A stretch of DNA of 64,000 bases from Zygnema cylindricum (Eukaryota; Streptophyta; Zygnematophyceae; Zygnematales; Zygnemataceae). The number at the start of each line of letters is the position of its first letter. Position 1 is the stretch's first letter. Location of the stretch: the NCBI GenBank assembly GCA_037447655.1, contig JBBHKE010001577.1, positions 297,545-361,544 of the forward strand. Direction: 5' to 3'. The notes under the pieces are model-generated. The model was not told where the DNA came from, made no database searches, and saw nothing but the letters and a program-made list of their open reading frames with translations. This document shows positions 23,001 through 36,400 of this stretch, piece after piece. The translations under genes were made by a program, and so were the position numbers.

Positions 23001-26000
23001 CGTTGCTCCGTGATTATCAGGTGGGTGTCACACAAGACCTAGAATCTGCCAGCAGCAATTCATGTTTATCTTAGTTTTACTTTTTTGAAAAGAAGGGCAA
23101 CAGTGTTGACTAGGAACTCCAGCGTTAACTTCCTAAAAAATTACTCTGTTTGCAGTTTGCTTTTTGGACAAATCTTGTGTTCTCACAGTGTGCTTTTGGC
23201 GCAAGGATTAATGAAGGCGTTAATCTTTGTACTTGTGTGGATGTTATTTGTGCGCTAGCTCCTGCGCAGACATTTGTTCAGTGGCTTGTGAAGGCGGCCA
23301 AGGCGCCGTCACAACGGCTATTGTCTCTGCGCTGTATGGGCACTCTTCTTGCCGCTGCACCACACTTCAATTTTTATGGAAGTCTTCTTGCAGCTCTTGT
23401 ACCACGGATGGATTCCGCAGATGACCAAATCAGGTGAGTCTTCTGTTACAGTTGGTAGATATCAAGAGGCTGGTTTCTTATTTTGGGCTTCTTTTAGGGT
23501 GGTTATGAAAGTCGAGTCCGATGTGTTGTTTGATGTATGTTCTGGATTCTTACTATTTCTTTTCTTCTGTTTTGTCTGACATTGTCCTCATGTTTTTGCT
23601 AGAATTGCTTCATAGGTTTGTAGCTGCCTTTTCACATCTCTTACATGGTGGAGCACAATTACTTGATGTCATGTTTTAGATGTTACATTCTTGACCAGTA
23701 TATACTGGTCTATTGCTGGATATTGTAGGGCATGATAATCTGAATTGTTGTAAGCTTTGCTAAAATGATGTTTAATTGTAGAGTATCCCTTTTGTGTTCT
23801 TGTCATGTGAAGTCGGATCTGCTGTGATTCACTGGTGGAGGTTTTCTCGCAAGAGAGCAAGCATGGAGGGGAAGCAACTGTGGAAGCGGTTCAGCTTATT
23901 GCTGATCTTGTTAGACAGCGCCGGTGTTCGTTACGACCTGCAGTAGTGGAGGTGGGTGCCATATTCTTCTAGACCTGTCTCTTAGCTGGTGCCTGTAATA
24001 ATTATTTCACTGATCTTTGCTAGACTAGAAATTTCTGAGTTAGGTGTATGCTGCATTGGATGGTGATCTCCTTATAATTCCAGACTAGTAATTTTTGACT
24101 CTGAGTTTGTTTACTCGAGGTGGAGGAGTTTATGGCTGTTGCATACCTCCACTTGCTGCACATGGGATCTCATAGGATCATGGAGCTGTCCATTTTGCAT
24201 ATATCTGTTCTCTTCCAGACTTGAGTCTGATTTGACAACTATGTTGTTGCAGGTCTTCCTCAAACTACGTTTTGACGAGGATCTTGGCCGAGCATCAGGC
24301 TCTAGTCAGGGCAAGGCAGGCAAGCACAGAAAAGGAAAGGGTGCGATCAATTCTTCTGGTGATGCTCCGCCAGATGTGAAGAATTCAACAACTCTCATGT
24401 CCAAACGGCAACGCAAAGCTGAGAAAAGACGGCTTTCATCAAAACTCCACAAACAGGTCAGTCTTCTTTTCAATGTTTCTTTATTGATGACATTTTTTTG
24501 TCCACTCCTTTCTTTGTTGATTTGATGCTATTCCTGGCATATGTGAATAGTGATTTTATGAAATTGATTCGTTATTTGGTGCAGGTGACTGAAGATTTTC
24601 GTGAGTCTCTGGCAGTTGCTGATGCATCTCAACGCAAACGGTCACAAGCTGCAGTTTTGAGTGCAGTGTTTGAGACTTACTTTCGTGTTCTTAAAACAAG
24701 TCTATTGCCAGGATCAGCAAAGTAAGTGTAATATTTTCTACTTTCATATGTGCAAGGTGCATGCCCACAAGCTGCACATTTTCTTCCTCTTTCTGTATAG
24801 CTTGCCATTTGATTTTTTATTTTTATGATTTGAATTTGTTTAATGAACAGGCTCAATAGTTCTGTCTTAAGCAGCACTTCATGTAAATTTTCTGGTGATA
24901 CTGCTTAACCTTTGTTTGTACCTTTTGCTGCAGTGTAGCAGATGGGTCTGGGGCAGCAGACCTTGGTCCCCATCCTTTGCTTGCAGCCTCCCTTGAAGGA
25001 TTATCCAAGTTTTCACACCTTATCAGTGTTGAATTTATGGAAGACATTCTTGAGGTGCTTCGTCAGCTTGCACGTGGAGGGCTATCTACTCTGGACAGTT
25101 TGTCTCAAGGGCTTGATACAGATGAGAATTATTTTCATTTGACAGTTGAGGAACGCCTACGTTGTTGTATCGTGGCATTCCGAATTGTCAAAAGCAACAT
25201 GGATGCCCTGAATGTGGACTTGAGGGAATTCCACGTTCAGCTATATGCTCAGCTGCTGGAAGCACCACTAGTCAAAAGGTGGGCGGGGTTTTTGAGATAG
25301 AAGTCATATTTTTTTCTCAATAATGCTTCACTCATTTTTAAACTTGTCAGTTGCCAGGTCTTTTGAGTTTTCAGAGATGCTAAATTGCTCATACTTGTTA
25401 TGAAAAACGTCTCTGATTGTTATGTTCAGATTATGGCCTTTCAAGAGAATAAAGTGAATGCATTAGTATGCCAAATGGGTCCTGATGGGTCTTGCCACAC
25501 TGGCTTTTATTTGTGCAGTGGTGTGGTTCTTGCAGAAGCTCTTCAGGTGATGCTGTGGGATGGACGTCAAACAGATTTGCAACGTTGTGCAGCCTTCATT
25601 CGGCGCTTAGCAGCTGCATCTCTCCATTTTGAGTCAGGGGAGGCCATGGCAGGTCTGTGTTTTCTGATGTCTCTTTTGGCTCCAGGTGGTTTCTTCACTA
25701 ATTCTGTTGTTAGACTACAGAACTACTGTGGTTTTCACTCTTAGGAGTGGCTCTGGGATTTGGGAATGGTTGACATTTTCAAGGTTGAAAGTTTGTGGCT
25801 AATTGTACAATAATTTAAAGAGTGACATGATGTAGGTAAAGGATTTTAAAGTTTTCCAGCAGGGTTTACATACTTGCAGTTCTTCGCTCGATCTACTTCA
25901 TGTTTTTTCATGGATTGCAATGAATTTGCAATTTCTTTCAATTTTCCATGGGAAATGTTTGATGGTTTATAGATTAAGTGTTTTCATGAGAATCCATAAT

Positions 26001-26964
26001 GCTGGGTTTTAGTACCAGATCGAGTGTTCATGCAAATCAATGCAGTTGTTCTAATGCGTGGGAGACTGTTTGTTTGTGCAGTACTTTTTGTCGTGAGACA
26101 CTTGCTCCAGAGACACTCTAAATGTCGGAACCTGCTGGAAAATGACCCTGGTGGCAGTGGAGTTGTGTCGGCTGGGGCAGCAGTAAGTCTTATGCCTTGC
26201 TTTGGTTTCTGGAAGCAGCTTTGGCCTGGCCTTGTGTATTCAAAGTGGCCATGTTTTTTTTAGTCACATGGATTTTGTTCGCTTCACATTTAATCTGCTG
26301 TGTCTCAAGCTTTGGCCAGGCCCATAGTTCTTGCTAAATGCTTTCTTTGCATGTTTGCTCTTTTTCTTTGCAGGTTTTTCAGTCTGATGGCACTGATCCA
26401 GATACTTCTGCTGCCCTTTCTTCTGTATTGTGGGAGCTCTCTCTCCTTTGTCGTCACTTTCACCCAGCAGTGTCACGTCTCGCACTAGGCATTTCTAAGC
26501 TGGCTGACAACTCAACCGCAATGCTTCAACCTAGCATGACTCCAGGAGCTGCCCTCTCAACTTACAGCACCTCCCATGGGGGCTTCCGCCCAGGCATTGA
26601 CCCCCCATCTACAAAAAGTAAATTCAAGGGACGTAGGGGATTACTAGACATACGGACTCCGCATTTGGTAGCCCTGATGGAGGAGGGAAATGGCCAACTC
26701 AGTAATGAGAAGTTTGATATGAAGGGGCTAAATGGAACTGCTGATGATGGAGTAATAGGAGATATCAAGATGGGCAATGGAATCAAAGAAGATGATATGG
26801 ATGATTCAATGGAGGAAGTCTTTAGGCGGCATTATAGAGAAGGGAAGTATTTCAGGCAGAATGCAAAGCTGAGAAGGGAATTAAGAAGAGTGACAAGGGA
26901 ACGAGCTCTGATGACGACGTATTTGACAACAAAAAAATCGACCAAGGGCAAGAAAGGGCATTAG
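20090..26964 (+). CDS. NOC3: Nucleolar complex protein 3 homolog (NOC3), ribosome biogenesis factor
   Basis: Fourteen exons: 20090-20116, 20659-20804, 21395-21606, 21852-22105, 22489-22626, 22835-23020, 23270-23433, 23813-23951, 24253-24456, 24585-24721, 24934-25278, 25519-25652, 26082-26182 and 26374-26964. All phases agree, giving 925 aa. An acidic N-terminus (LSDEDLDFFK) is followed by a Lys/Glu-rich coiled region and the NOC3p domain at about 215-325 (FKDILPGYRIRLPTEKEV). The CBF/Noc domain lies in the C-terminal half, and the basic tail ends in KGKKGH. In yeast the orthologue pairs with Noc2 to move pre-60S particles from nucleolus to nucleoplasm and is also linked to replication initiation. 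Intron 2 holds the breakpoint of the segmental duplication and GA/CT filler; a second copy of exons 1-2 lies 6.1 kb upstream. Confidence 0.93.
20905..21360. repeat. GA/CT filler in NOC3 intron 2 with an exon-like insert
   Basis: GGGGGAGAGG-type sequence at 20905-21065 and CT-rich sequence at 21210-21350 flank about 140 bp of ordinary complexity (about 21070-21205). Read on minus, that piece has an open frame (SPSHETHIQEVDRD, then SFPPPPKGKQTKETPK) ending at an AAG|GTAGGT donor-like site. I do not recognise the protein. The layout mirrors the ALG7 pieces in the filler at 15-16 kb. Confidence 0.55.
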
Positions 26965-29270
26965 TAATGCTCACAAAATGTTGGCTACCAGAGTTGGGAC
27001 AAGGACTCAACTGAAGCTGTTGATAAGTTTGAGCTTGCTCATCTTCAGTAACCAAATCCACAGGTGGAAGTGGAAAATGGGAACTCTGGACAGTCTGCAG
27101 TGCCCGTGGTTGGTTTCAGATGATTTAGCCCATATTGAAGGTGAGATTTTTATGCTAGTTTTCTTACCTCTGATTGAGCCATTATTCTGCAGGAAAGGTT
27201 CTGCAGCAATATACTGTTATAAGTGATGACTTTTTTGAAAATTAATTGGTGAATGTTGTTGGAGGTCCAATGATGTCTTACATAATAAATCAAATAAAGT
27301 CCTGAATACCTATGTGGACCACTCAAGCTGAGGACTTCCAACTCTTCGTCATCCTAGAGTGGAATTAATATCGGTATGTTTGTGCTAGAAAGTAAAGTCA
27401 TTTGACTGGAAGGCCTGTGATGAATCAAATGCACTTACCTACATTGCCTGATTTTAATGTGTTGAAACGATTTGAGACCTGATCTGAGGCCTTCCAGTTC
27501 ACATGCATTTTTTATTAATGTTTAGGTAAAAGAGAAGATATGTTATTGTCAGCTGAAAAAGGTAATCTACCTGTAGTGAAATTTGAAGTAATTGTTTAAC
27601 CATTCACTGAAAGGTTTGTACTACTCGAGGGTGACATTGATGATTATTGTGTTTATTGCTGGAAAGGGTTTGCTCTTTTGAGCTCCCTTGATGAGCAATA
27701 TGATCAATGGGTCCTTCTGAGTCTCCCTCTTGAAGGTGGAAATTATAATTGTATTTTCATATCCCTTGTCAAATGTCGTCTACTGATCAGTTTTTTTTTT
27801 TAGATTGATTGCTTACTTGGCGGAATGATGAGAAACATAATGTACTTAGCGTCAGGCTGCTGATTCTTTATAGACTACAATTCCCTGACCGCCTTTTTCT
27901 GGAGATTCTTTTGCTAGTTTTGCTATTCTAGCTTGAGTGTCTGGTAATTTGAAAGATTTTGGAAAATTTGTCCTTGAAGGTGGAGTATGATTTTTCACTA
28001 ATTTGTTATTGAAGTGGGTTTGCAATTGTTCTAAGGCCATTTTTATTATGAAATTGACACATGGTTTTTATGTTTTCTGTTTGCAGATCATTTCCATTGT
28101 AGATGCTGCAGATTGAGGTACAGGGGGTTTTGTATACGTATATTTTTTTGCTCAGCACTTGTTAGATCTTTTTTGGATAATTGTTAAAAAGCTGCAGTGG
28201 AACAATAATTGTACCATCTTAAGAAATCCATGTGTTTGTTTGGTACTGAATGTGATAGTTGATAAGGAATGTGCAATTTCATGGTCTATTTTGAAAGTTA
28301 TTAGCTTCCTCTATTTTCATTGTTGCAATCTTAGTGTCCAGGCACTGCATTGTAGTGCATTTAAGCTCAAAAGTCTCATCCATATATTACTACCACTTAA
28401 TGTGGGTATTTTTTTGGATATTAAATTGAAATACTTGCACATAATATAGTGTAGGTACGCTTTTGCTATGCTCAAATATAATGTTACACGTGTAGTTTCA
28501 CACTTTCCCTTTTCAGTTAATCATTCATGTGCCATGCGAATGCTTGAACGTAGCTGCTCCTTATCGCTGTTTTGCATGGTTCTGTTGTTCTCATAAATGT
28601 TTACCGGATCTCAGCTTGTGGCTATAACTTCTCGATAATCATACAATCGTTTGAGGATAGGAATGGTGAAATTTGTAGCATCTCTTGCACTCAAATTCGA
28701 CCAGATCTCTTATGCAGAAAATAAGATCATACACAATACGACCTAGTTGGGTATATGGTGGTAAATAATAATGGTACAGCGCTGTCGGAGTACGTTATGT
28801 GTTGTTGCTATGTGGAAGAGGTGAATATGCATGAATGAAAAGGTGGATTGGGAATAATGTCAATGCATTCATTGAACCGTGCAGAGGTCCCTGTGGATAT
28901 TCGGGGAAGGTGCTTCACTGTTTGCCAATTCTTAATTGTACCGAGTGCTGTTCAAAGCATTGTGCTTGTCCTTCTAGAATCATTATTTTGGATTTCAATT
29001 TTCTTTCTGAAAACTCCATGCTCTGATCATGTGCGACTTACACACTTTGTAAAACGAAAACTAAAATGAAAATAAAACGAGCAAATTGTAAAAACTGGGT
29101 ATCTAGCCGGCAAGTGTAGCTATTTACTTTTTGTATGTGAAGTGTTGCGTATGAATGTTAGTTAGTATGTGATACATCTGTGCCTCGATATGGGTTGTTA
29201 GATCTGATGAATCTATCTGATATTTGGCTAGATTGTTACCACTACGACTGTCAAAAACTGACATGATAAA
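26965..29270. other. NOC3 3' flank and spacer, no gene seen
   Basis: T-rich sequence with no exon chain, probably the NOC3 3' UTR followed by spacer. Short open frames on both strands lack splice or domain support. Confidence 0.4.
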
Positions 29271-29274
29271 CTAA

Positions 29275-30890
29275 AAGGCACGATGGTAAATTATCTGAGT
29301 CTAGGAGTACAAAAGGGGTGGTATGGCCAAAACTGAAAAACTACAAGCAGGTAAAAAACAGAAAACAATGTGAACACATAAAAACGGCAAGTTAAATAAA
29401 AGCACCCAAACTCGTAATGAAAAGCACGGTAAGTAACTAAACTAAAACTACAACCCCAACCCCAACTCAATTAGATACCTATGAAAACCAACCTTGGAAG
29501 TCCCCCAGCCCGGGGGGGGCACGTTGAGGGAGTTCCGGAACAGGTCGACGATCCGTAACCGCAATAGCGGATTGAAGGAGAATAGAAGATTGCACTCGCT
29601 GTAAAGTCACGGATAAACGCTGATGATAAAAAGAAGTAAGGATCGAAGGAGGGTGACTCCCAGGTCCTCATCGCTCGAAAGCACGTCAAGCAGAAGTACG
29701 GAGAAACTCGTCCAACGCAACACCCAAACAACCAAAGATCTCGAACGCCATCGGAATAAAGTCATCCATAGGGTCCCGGTGGGCGTAATCACGCTCCTTC
29801 GCCTTAGCAGCATCACGAGCTGCCACCCCATCATGTCGAGCCGCCTGACAAACGACTGTAGCCAGAGTAGGGTTCGCCAAAACAATATCACCAAAAATGC
29901 GACGGGCACCATCAAGCAAAACAACATCGATCCGGCGCAAGGGAATAATATGAGAAACCTCCTGACGCGCTAAAAAGCCCGCCTCCGAAGCGATAGTTGC
30001 AACGGCGTCGCGAATAGTGTCGTGCGCCTCGATCAATTCTCCCCCGTGGCAGCAAGGAAGCAAATGGACACCATCGGGACCCTAGATACAACCACAGGCG
30101 CAAACTAGAGAGCCAAGTTAAGAAGGATAGGGGAGGCCCAAGCAAAACCGGAGGGCGGTGGTGAATTGAGCACGTGAGAATCGGAGTGGACAAAATAGGT
30201 GTAGCGAATAGCCAAGACCAAGAACCAGGTCCACCACAAAAAGAAGACGGGCACGCAAAGAATCACAGGGAAGCGCCTCGAGAAGTTTGGATTTAATGGC
30301 GGCGACAACCCGGTCAGAAATCGATTCTTGGACACGCTCAACGGATTTCGTAACAAGGGTGGAAAGAATCGGCACATCCACTAGGGCATGAGGAGGAAGA
30401 GAACGTGACGCATCCAATAGCGGACACAATGTCTAAAACCGGAGGGACCACGGTGGCTAGAACAGGAGTGTCCCCAACCAAGAAGCAGGAAACAAGAGTG
30501 GAGGCAATAAGACACCAACTTCCCAAATAGGCAGCGGGAGCAACACAGGCAGTCGATAATAGACCCAATCCCCCCGTAGAGACAAGGGGGGATGCTTGAA
30601 AGTGAGCCGAAGGCCCACACTCGCGATTGAATGCCCCACGACCTAACAGAGTGTGAAGGACGTCCATGAGGCGATCATCAAAGGCCGAGAGAGAGGAGAC
30701 AAACGTCGAGGTGGGAGGGGAAGTACGAGTAAGGTAAGAAGGGTGGTGGGGGAAACACCTGGTTAACATAACAAAAGCCACTTGGGGATCCAAAAGGTGA
30801 AGGAGGTCGTCCACGTGGGCCGGATCTGTTGGTAGCGCATCATCAAGAAATTGGGTCACGAACACTGTTAAGGATCCATATAGTCGAAAA
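29275..30890 (-). mobile_element. LINE-like retrotransposon copy A, decayed and 5'-truncated
   Basis: Minus-strand frames, broken by frameshifts, encode the C-terminal part of a LINE-type reverse-transcriptase protein. They include the region after the RT fingers (STGGLGLLS, AYLGSW) and a terminal domain with HGGELIEAHDTIRD, RQEVSH, RRIDV, and ERDYAH...FIPMAFEIFGCLGV. The E...R-x-D pattern suggests a restriction-endonuclease-like fold, by inference. The 3' end carries ATAATTTACCATC. The RT core is absent: the 5' side stops next to an A-rich run at about 30887. It cannot be active. Confidence 0.75.
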
Positions 30891-31519
30891 AGAAAAAAAA
30901 AAAAAAACATGTATTGTTGTTTTGTGACCGTGGCCCTCATTTCTGTTTTCTTGAGTTTTGTCCGACGTTGTCCTGCAATTATAAAAGGTATGGTGTTTGC
31001 GGTTTACTAGAAAGAAAAATCAAAAGCGTAGGAAAAATTGAAAATGTCGGGGACCACGAAATGGAAACGGCGGAAAGTTATGGGTTCACATTCTAAATGG
31101 GGATGAAGCATCACAAAAGAGCTTTTTCTTTTCTTTTTTGACTTTTGCATCTTGACGTGTCATGTGCCATGTGAACGGTCAGCATATTGGTAAAGTAATT
31201 TTGGTTTACAATTAGGTGTCTAAGAACAGAGGCATCCACAAATAAAAGACGTCTATTGGTTACTTAGGTAGTTAATATGCATGGGTGTTTTTTAACAGTC
31301 TTCTCCCCGAATGACAACTAATTTTTTCAGTTAAATTCTTTATTAAGCTATAAATTAAATTTTCATACAAACAAGTAACAAAAAGTTATTTTTTTGTTAT
31401 GAATATGGGAAATGAGAGCAAACTTCGTTTTCACCAAATATTAATGCAGAATTTCCACAAACCTTGAGTATTTCTAAGCTGAAAGTGGAGGATAGTTCTT
31501 TTATACAATGAGCAACCCT

Positions 31520-32690
31520 ACTTCTTGTGGTTTCCACTATGCGTTTAATTCACCACTCCCCTCAGCTTCATGCTTGGCCTCCCTCATCCACCTTTACTCG
31601 GCTCTCTTTTGCTCATGCGACACATGTCCTTCACGCCGATGACATCCGTTTGCTTCGATGCTCCCATGGGGTGGGAGTTGATTTAGGCGCTCGGCACTAT
31701 TCGCGACGCCATTGCAACTATTGAAACCAATGGGCGAAATTTTGTTCGACGTGAGGTTTCACATCTTTTTCCGTCTTGGGGGGTTGATATTGTTTTGCTC
31801 TTCGTTGTTTTGGTGACATGTTTTTGGCGAACCCTGCCTCTATTCTAGTCGTTTGTCAAGCGGCTTGACATTCTCACACATGACAATGCTATGAAGGAGC
31901 ATGATTATGCATATCGTGATGCTACAGTTGACTCTCCTAACGAAGGTCAAGATGCTTGGATTTTTGGGAGCTGATGTGGATGAGTTCCTCCGTACTACAC
32001 CGTGTATCGCTATTAGTGTTAATGTTTTTTTGCCACTTAAAAAATATTTTCTCCGTACACACTTGTCGGATTGTGGATCTAACGGTTGCGATTGAAAGAT
32101 AGGGTTCTCAGCTTCAGGTTGGCGGTCTCAAATTGAGATTAGGACAAATGTGTACGGAGAAAACATGTTTTAAGTGGCTAAAAAAATGTTAACACTAATA
32201 GCGATACACGGTGTAGTGAACGGTGCTCTTTCGAGAGAAGGGGCCTGAGAGCCCTCCCGCTTTGGTCCTTTCCTCTTTTCATCGTCAACGTCTACCTGTG
32301 GCTTTATAAAGAGTGCAAGCTTCTATCCTCCTGTTGATGTGATCCTGTATCTCCTAAGTGTGCTCCGAGCCTGTTGGTGCATTCCTGTATTTCCAAAGGC
32401 GTTCTCCAAGCCTGGGAGACGTCAGGGCTGCTTGTAGTAGATATTTAGTTCTTTGGTTAGGTAATGCTGGCTTGAATACATTGTTCTGTGTTGCTTTTGT
32501 GATTGTTGCTTCATTTAATGTCTTTGGTTCACACGCTCTTCATTTGTGTATTAGTTTCTTTCGCGTTTATCTTTGTTTTTTTATTTCGCAGTTTTTCAAT
32601 TTCATCTTTCGTCTTTGCCACCTACTTCTTTGATTCCCATGTACTCAGATAGTTTACCATCACACTTTCTTAATTAATAGTGTTTCATTG
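31520..32690 (+). mobile_element. LINE-like retrotransposon copy C, 5'-truncated, split by a MITE
   Basis: The plus strand carries degraded counterparts of copy A: CTCCCATGGGGTGGGAG (HGG region), GAGCATGATTATGCATATCG (the ERDYAH equivalent), GATGAGTTCCTCCG, then GAGCCCTCCCGCTTTGGTCC and the 3' end CAGATAGTTTACCATCACAC. Many stops are present. The MITE at 31998-32213 interrupts it. Its orientation is opposite to copy A, about 0.6 kb away. Confidence 0.7.
31998..32213 (+). mobile_element. Stowaway-like MITE, subfamily A (best-preserved copy)
   Basis: A 216-bp element with TIRs beginning CACCGTGTATCGCTATTAG at both ends and extending about 45 bp with few mismatches (through GTTAATG and GCCACTTAAAA). 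TA lies on both flanks. It is inserted in LINE-like copy C. The interior words CTCCGTACACACTTGTC and CTTCAGGTTGGCGGTC define subfamily A. Confidence 0.9.
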
Positions 32691-33414
32691 TACTAAAAGA
32701 ACCTTTTTACAGCTGAAGTAATAGAATTCTATACCTTCATCCACAATTCCAAGATCGCAATTACTCACACAGAACTCTTAATTTAAATAAAAAAATCCAG
32801 TCATAAACGACCACTGACAAACAAAGCTAGCTTAACAGAATTTCCATTTCCAATCAAATACAGCAAAACATGAAATAGAATAAAAATCGCAGGCCTTGTT
32901 TTGTTCGCCAGAGCAACAATTCCTTGATAGAAAGCCACTAAAGCTCTACTGGATGGAGTCTCACTATTAATAATATACCAGAATAGCCATCACACCTTTC
33001 TGGGACAGCTGAAAGAAATCTCCGCCTTAGAAAGCCTCGCCATGCCAGGTTATAACAGCCGAAAAGACACTATCTGAAATTTGTCTATCGATCCCCTCCC
33101 TCCACCCCAAAACAAAACTGCCTCCTCACAGGAGAATGTCGTGTTTAGCATTTTACAATTTCCAGTTTCTTTCAACTGGACTTCCAAATCATGGGCTTCA
33201 AAATCAAGGAACCGGAAATATCGATGACGACCAAGAGTTGGCACATACAGTTCCATCAGCATTATTCCCAAACTTTAATCATGTTAGTAAAAAAATCATC
33301 TATATCGTTGATTCTTATTTTTTCCCACTCTTCCTCATCTTCGCAAGAAAACCCTTTAACTTCGTTGCTTAGTCTTCAAGATCCAGGAGCTCTTCCATTT
33401 AACACTATAAAAAA
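32691..33414. other. 3' flank of the minus-strand gene at 33415
   Basis: No exon chain recognised. Probable 3' UTR and spacer for the gene reading leftward from 38151. Confidence 0.35.
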
Positions 33415-36400
33415 CTAGTTGTGTTGCTGGAATCCATGTCTGTTGGGAGATAAGGACCTGCTCCTTTCACGATGAAGTAATTTTGAATGGAACGTCCTCC
33501 AAAGTTCATTTACATGCTTTAAGCCTTTGTACCGTGTTTGATATATTTGCTGCAATCGGTCAAGGTTACCTGGAATCCCTTCAATTTCATCAAATGTATC
33601 CGAACTATAAAGATCATCCAGTTTTTCCTGTAACCAGCGAGGAATGCGAGGTGGGGCAGGGCCAAGTGCCCACTTCTTCACCGAATCTGCCAGTAAACCA
33701 AATCTTGTATTCTTCTGCTTTGAGAAATTCCATGTCTTTGAATCCAACATGTCTTTTAAAGCATCTCTCAACTTTGAATCAAGCTCACTCCAATTACCAC
33801 TCTCATTTGCTCGCTTACTGTCAATAGCACAGATAATGACTGTGCTTACCATCTCCTGAATCGTCCTTGTCTCATGTTCAGAAAAAGTAGAGCATCCTCT
33901 TCCAGATACAATGGAAGATTCATTTATTCTGACTGTCATTGCAGATTTTCCCCCATCCCTGAATTTGCTTCCTTCGGTCTGGCTTTTTAGGCGACCTCTT
34001 ACTGTATTGTTCAGCTTCACCTCACCCTCAGAGTTGCTCCCATGTCCACCGCCTCGCTTGTCTTCAATCCCAATTGCCTCGGTTTTCCCAGGATCAGGTT
34101 TTTTCTTCAGTATTTTTACGACCAACTTTGGGCTTGGAGCTGCTATACCCACATTGTCTTTCAATCCCACCTCTCCTTCATAAGGCTTCTCTCCATTGCT
34201 GGAAGTAGAAGCTGTTCCTCCAGCTATACAACCACCAGCTTTAGCAGGTTTTGCAGCTTGGTTCCCATAGGCCAGGTCAGTTTTTTTCCCAGTATTAGAG
34301 TGAGCCTCACCTACAAATTCCCTGACAGAAGACTTACCAGATGGACTAGGTAAACTTTCGGTTGTTTCTCTCGAAGAAGCCCTCAGAATACTGCCATTCA
34401 CACCTTTCACTTTTCCAGAGTTAACAAATTTGCTTCTTCCATTTTGCATGCTGCGATCAGTTTGCTCTATCACACCCCGTTTTTCAGACTGTGTTACCTC
34501 AGGTATTCGAATTCTTAAAGCAGGGGGAACGACAACCCCATCTGCTCCGGATTTATTAAACTTCTTTCCAGGATCTGTGCGATAATCAATGGTCTTCGTA
34601 TATCGTTTTGCAATATCGGTAGAAACCTCATCTTTGATCAACTCCGTCACAATTCTTCCAGATTTCAATGCATACTCAGTGTATTTCTCGCCCTTGTTGC
34701 CAGCAAATCCATTTGCTATTTCCCCATCTTCCACATCGCCAATACATTTTCTATCAGACCTCCCTCGCAAGCCAGCAGTGGGGTCTAAAAGTAGCTCAGG
34801 AGCTCTCATTCTGTTGTTTGGTTCACAATTATCCGCATACAAGGTATTTCTCAAGGCCTTCCTGTTCTCAAAGGATGCCTCGAGATTCCTTCGCAACCCC
34901 ATTGATCCATGAAAATTGTCGCTCACGGAACGAGTCAGCTTCAGATCCTCCAAAGAGGTATGGTCTTTCCCCAGGACATTTTCTGCAACTGTTATGTTTC
35001 TGCAAAAAGTCATTTCGCCAACACATAACTTAAAACAAGTGATTAAAATTCTTACAACTAACCATTCCACAGCAGCTACTTTCAGAAAAAGGATGTTTGA
35101 TCCACTGACAGATTCTGACAACTTATAAACAGTCTGTCACAGTCATTAAAGATCCATCCAGTGAAACTACCGTTTTAGAAGCGGTGAAAATAAATGTTGT
35201 CCTACCTTGACAGTTTCTCTGGATTTTTCGCAAGGAGCCGTGCCCTTCCCTGCTTTGCATGAACTGAAGAATTTTTTTTGTTGATTGTAGAGTCGTCCTC
35301 AGCCCTCCTGCCTGAAAAAGACGCAGATTGAAAAGCTAACTCACGGTCTTTCCCTGAACTTAAAGAAGCCGTTGAATTAAGATTAAATTTGGAAGGGCGT
35401 TGCTCTGTACAGGATTGGATGTTTTCTTCCAAGCGTTTCCTCAAGACTCCTAGTGGTTCTCCCCGAGGACTATTCAATGTCCTGACAGTTTTCTGACTAC
35501 TTCCTTTCCCAGCAGTTTGCCTCAAAAACACCTCAGTTCCTTTACGACTCTCAGCTTTCTCCAGGTCAGGTTGTGACCTTTGCTCCTGTTTTGTTTTGTT
35601 GTCTTCTGTCCATGTCCTCTTCTCCATTTCCTGGGCGACATATTCTGAACATTTCACAGCATTATCCACTACTGGCTCAACCTTCCCAATGAACTCATTT
35701 TTGCAATCTATCATAACATGCTCCTTAATAACATTTGGTCCCTCCATTGCTGTAACAGAAGATAATCCAGCTGAAACTGACTTGATTGCAAAGTGGGGAA
35801 CAATGTTAGCATTAAAATCACCTACATGTGCAACGCTATAAGCTGATGCAAAGCCATTCTCAGTGCCCTGTTGCTGATAACCTCCCTTCTCTACAGCTGA
35901 TAAAAGCAAGCTAGAAGGACATAAACCACGTTTCTCAACCTCACAGCGTGATCTCTTGTCCTCTGATTCTCCATTGTGCACTTCAGGTTCTTCCTTGCTG
36001 TTATGATGTATCTCCCAATCACCTGCAAGCCTAGATTCTGTGTCTCCCATTTCAATGGAATCATCATCCCCAAGCTCCAAATAGTCCTCTTCCTCCTCCC
36101 CTGCCAGGACAGCAGATTTGCCTTGTTCTGTCTTACATACATTGTTTCCACTTTCCAGAAGCTGTCCTCCAACATTGACCGCTGCTATCTTGTGAGTGTC
36201 ATTCATCTTCAGGTCCTCCACATTATGTTTATCCACAATCATTTCTTCTTTAACATGGTCACCATTCTCTTGTTCTTGAACATCCATAGTAGACTCTACT
36301 CTTGCCTTTTTGTAAATACGAGGATCATCCACTTTAGTTCTTACAGCCTCGGTTTCACACCTAGTCCTTTTTCCTTTGCCAGACATATCAGGGCCCTCCA

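Noticed and set aside
26978-27226. Plus-strand frame just after the NOC3 stop
   Set aside because: Probably 3' UTR; no splice sites linking it to NOC3 that would extend the family-typical C-terminus.
33483-35128. Plus-strand open frames opposite the large unknown gene
   Set aside because: Shadows of the minus-strand coding exon; no splice sites or domains.
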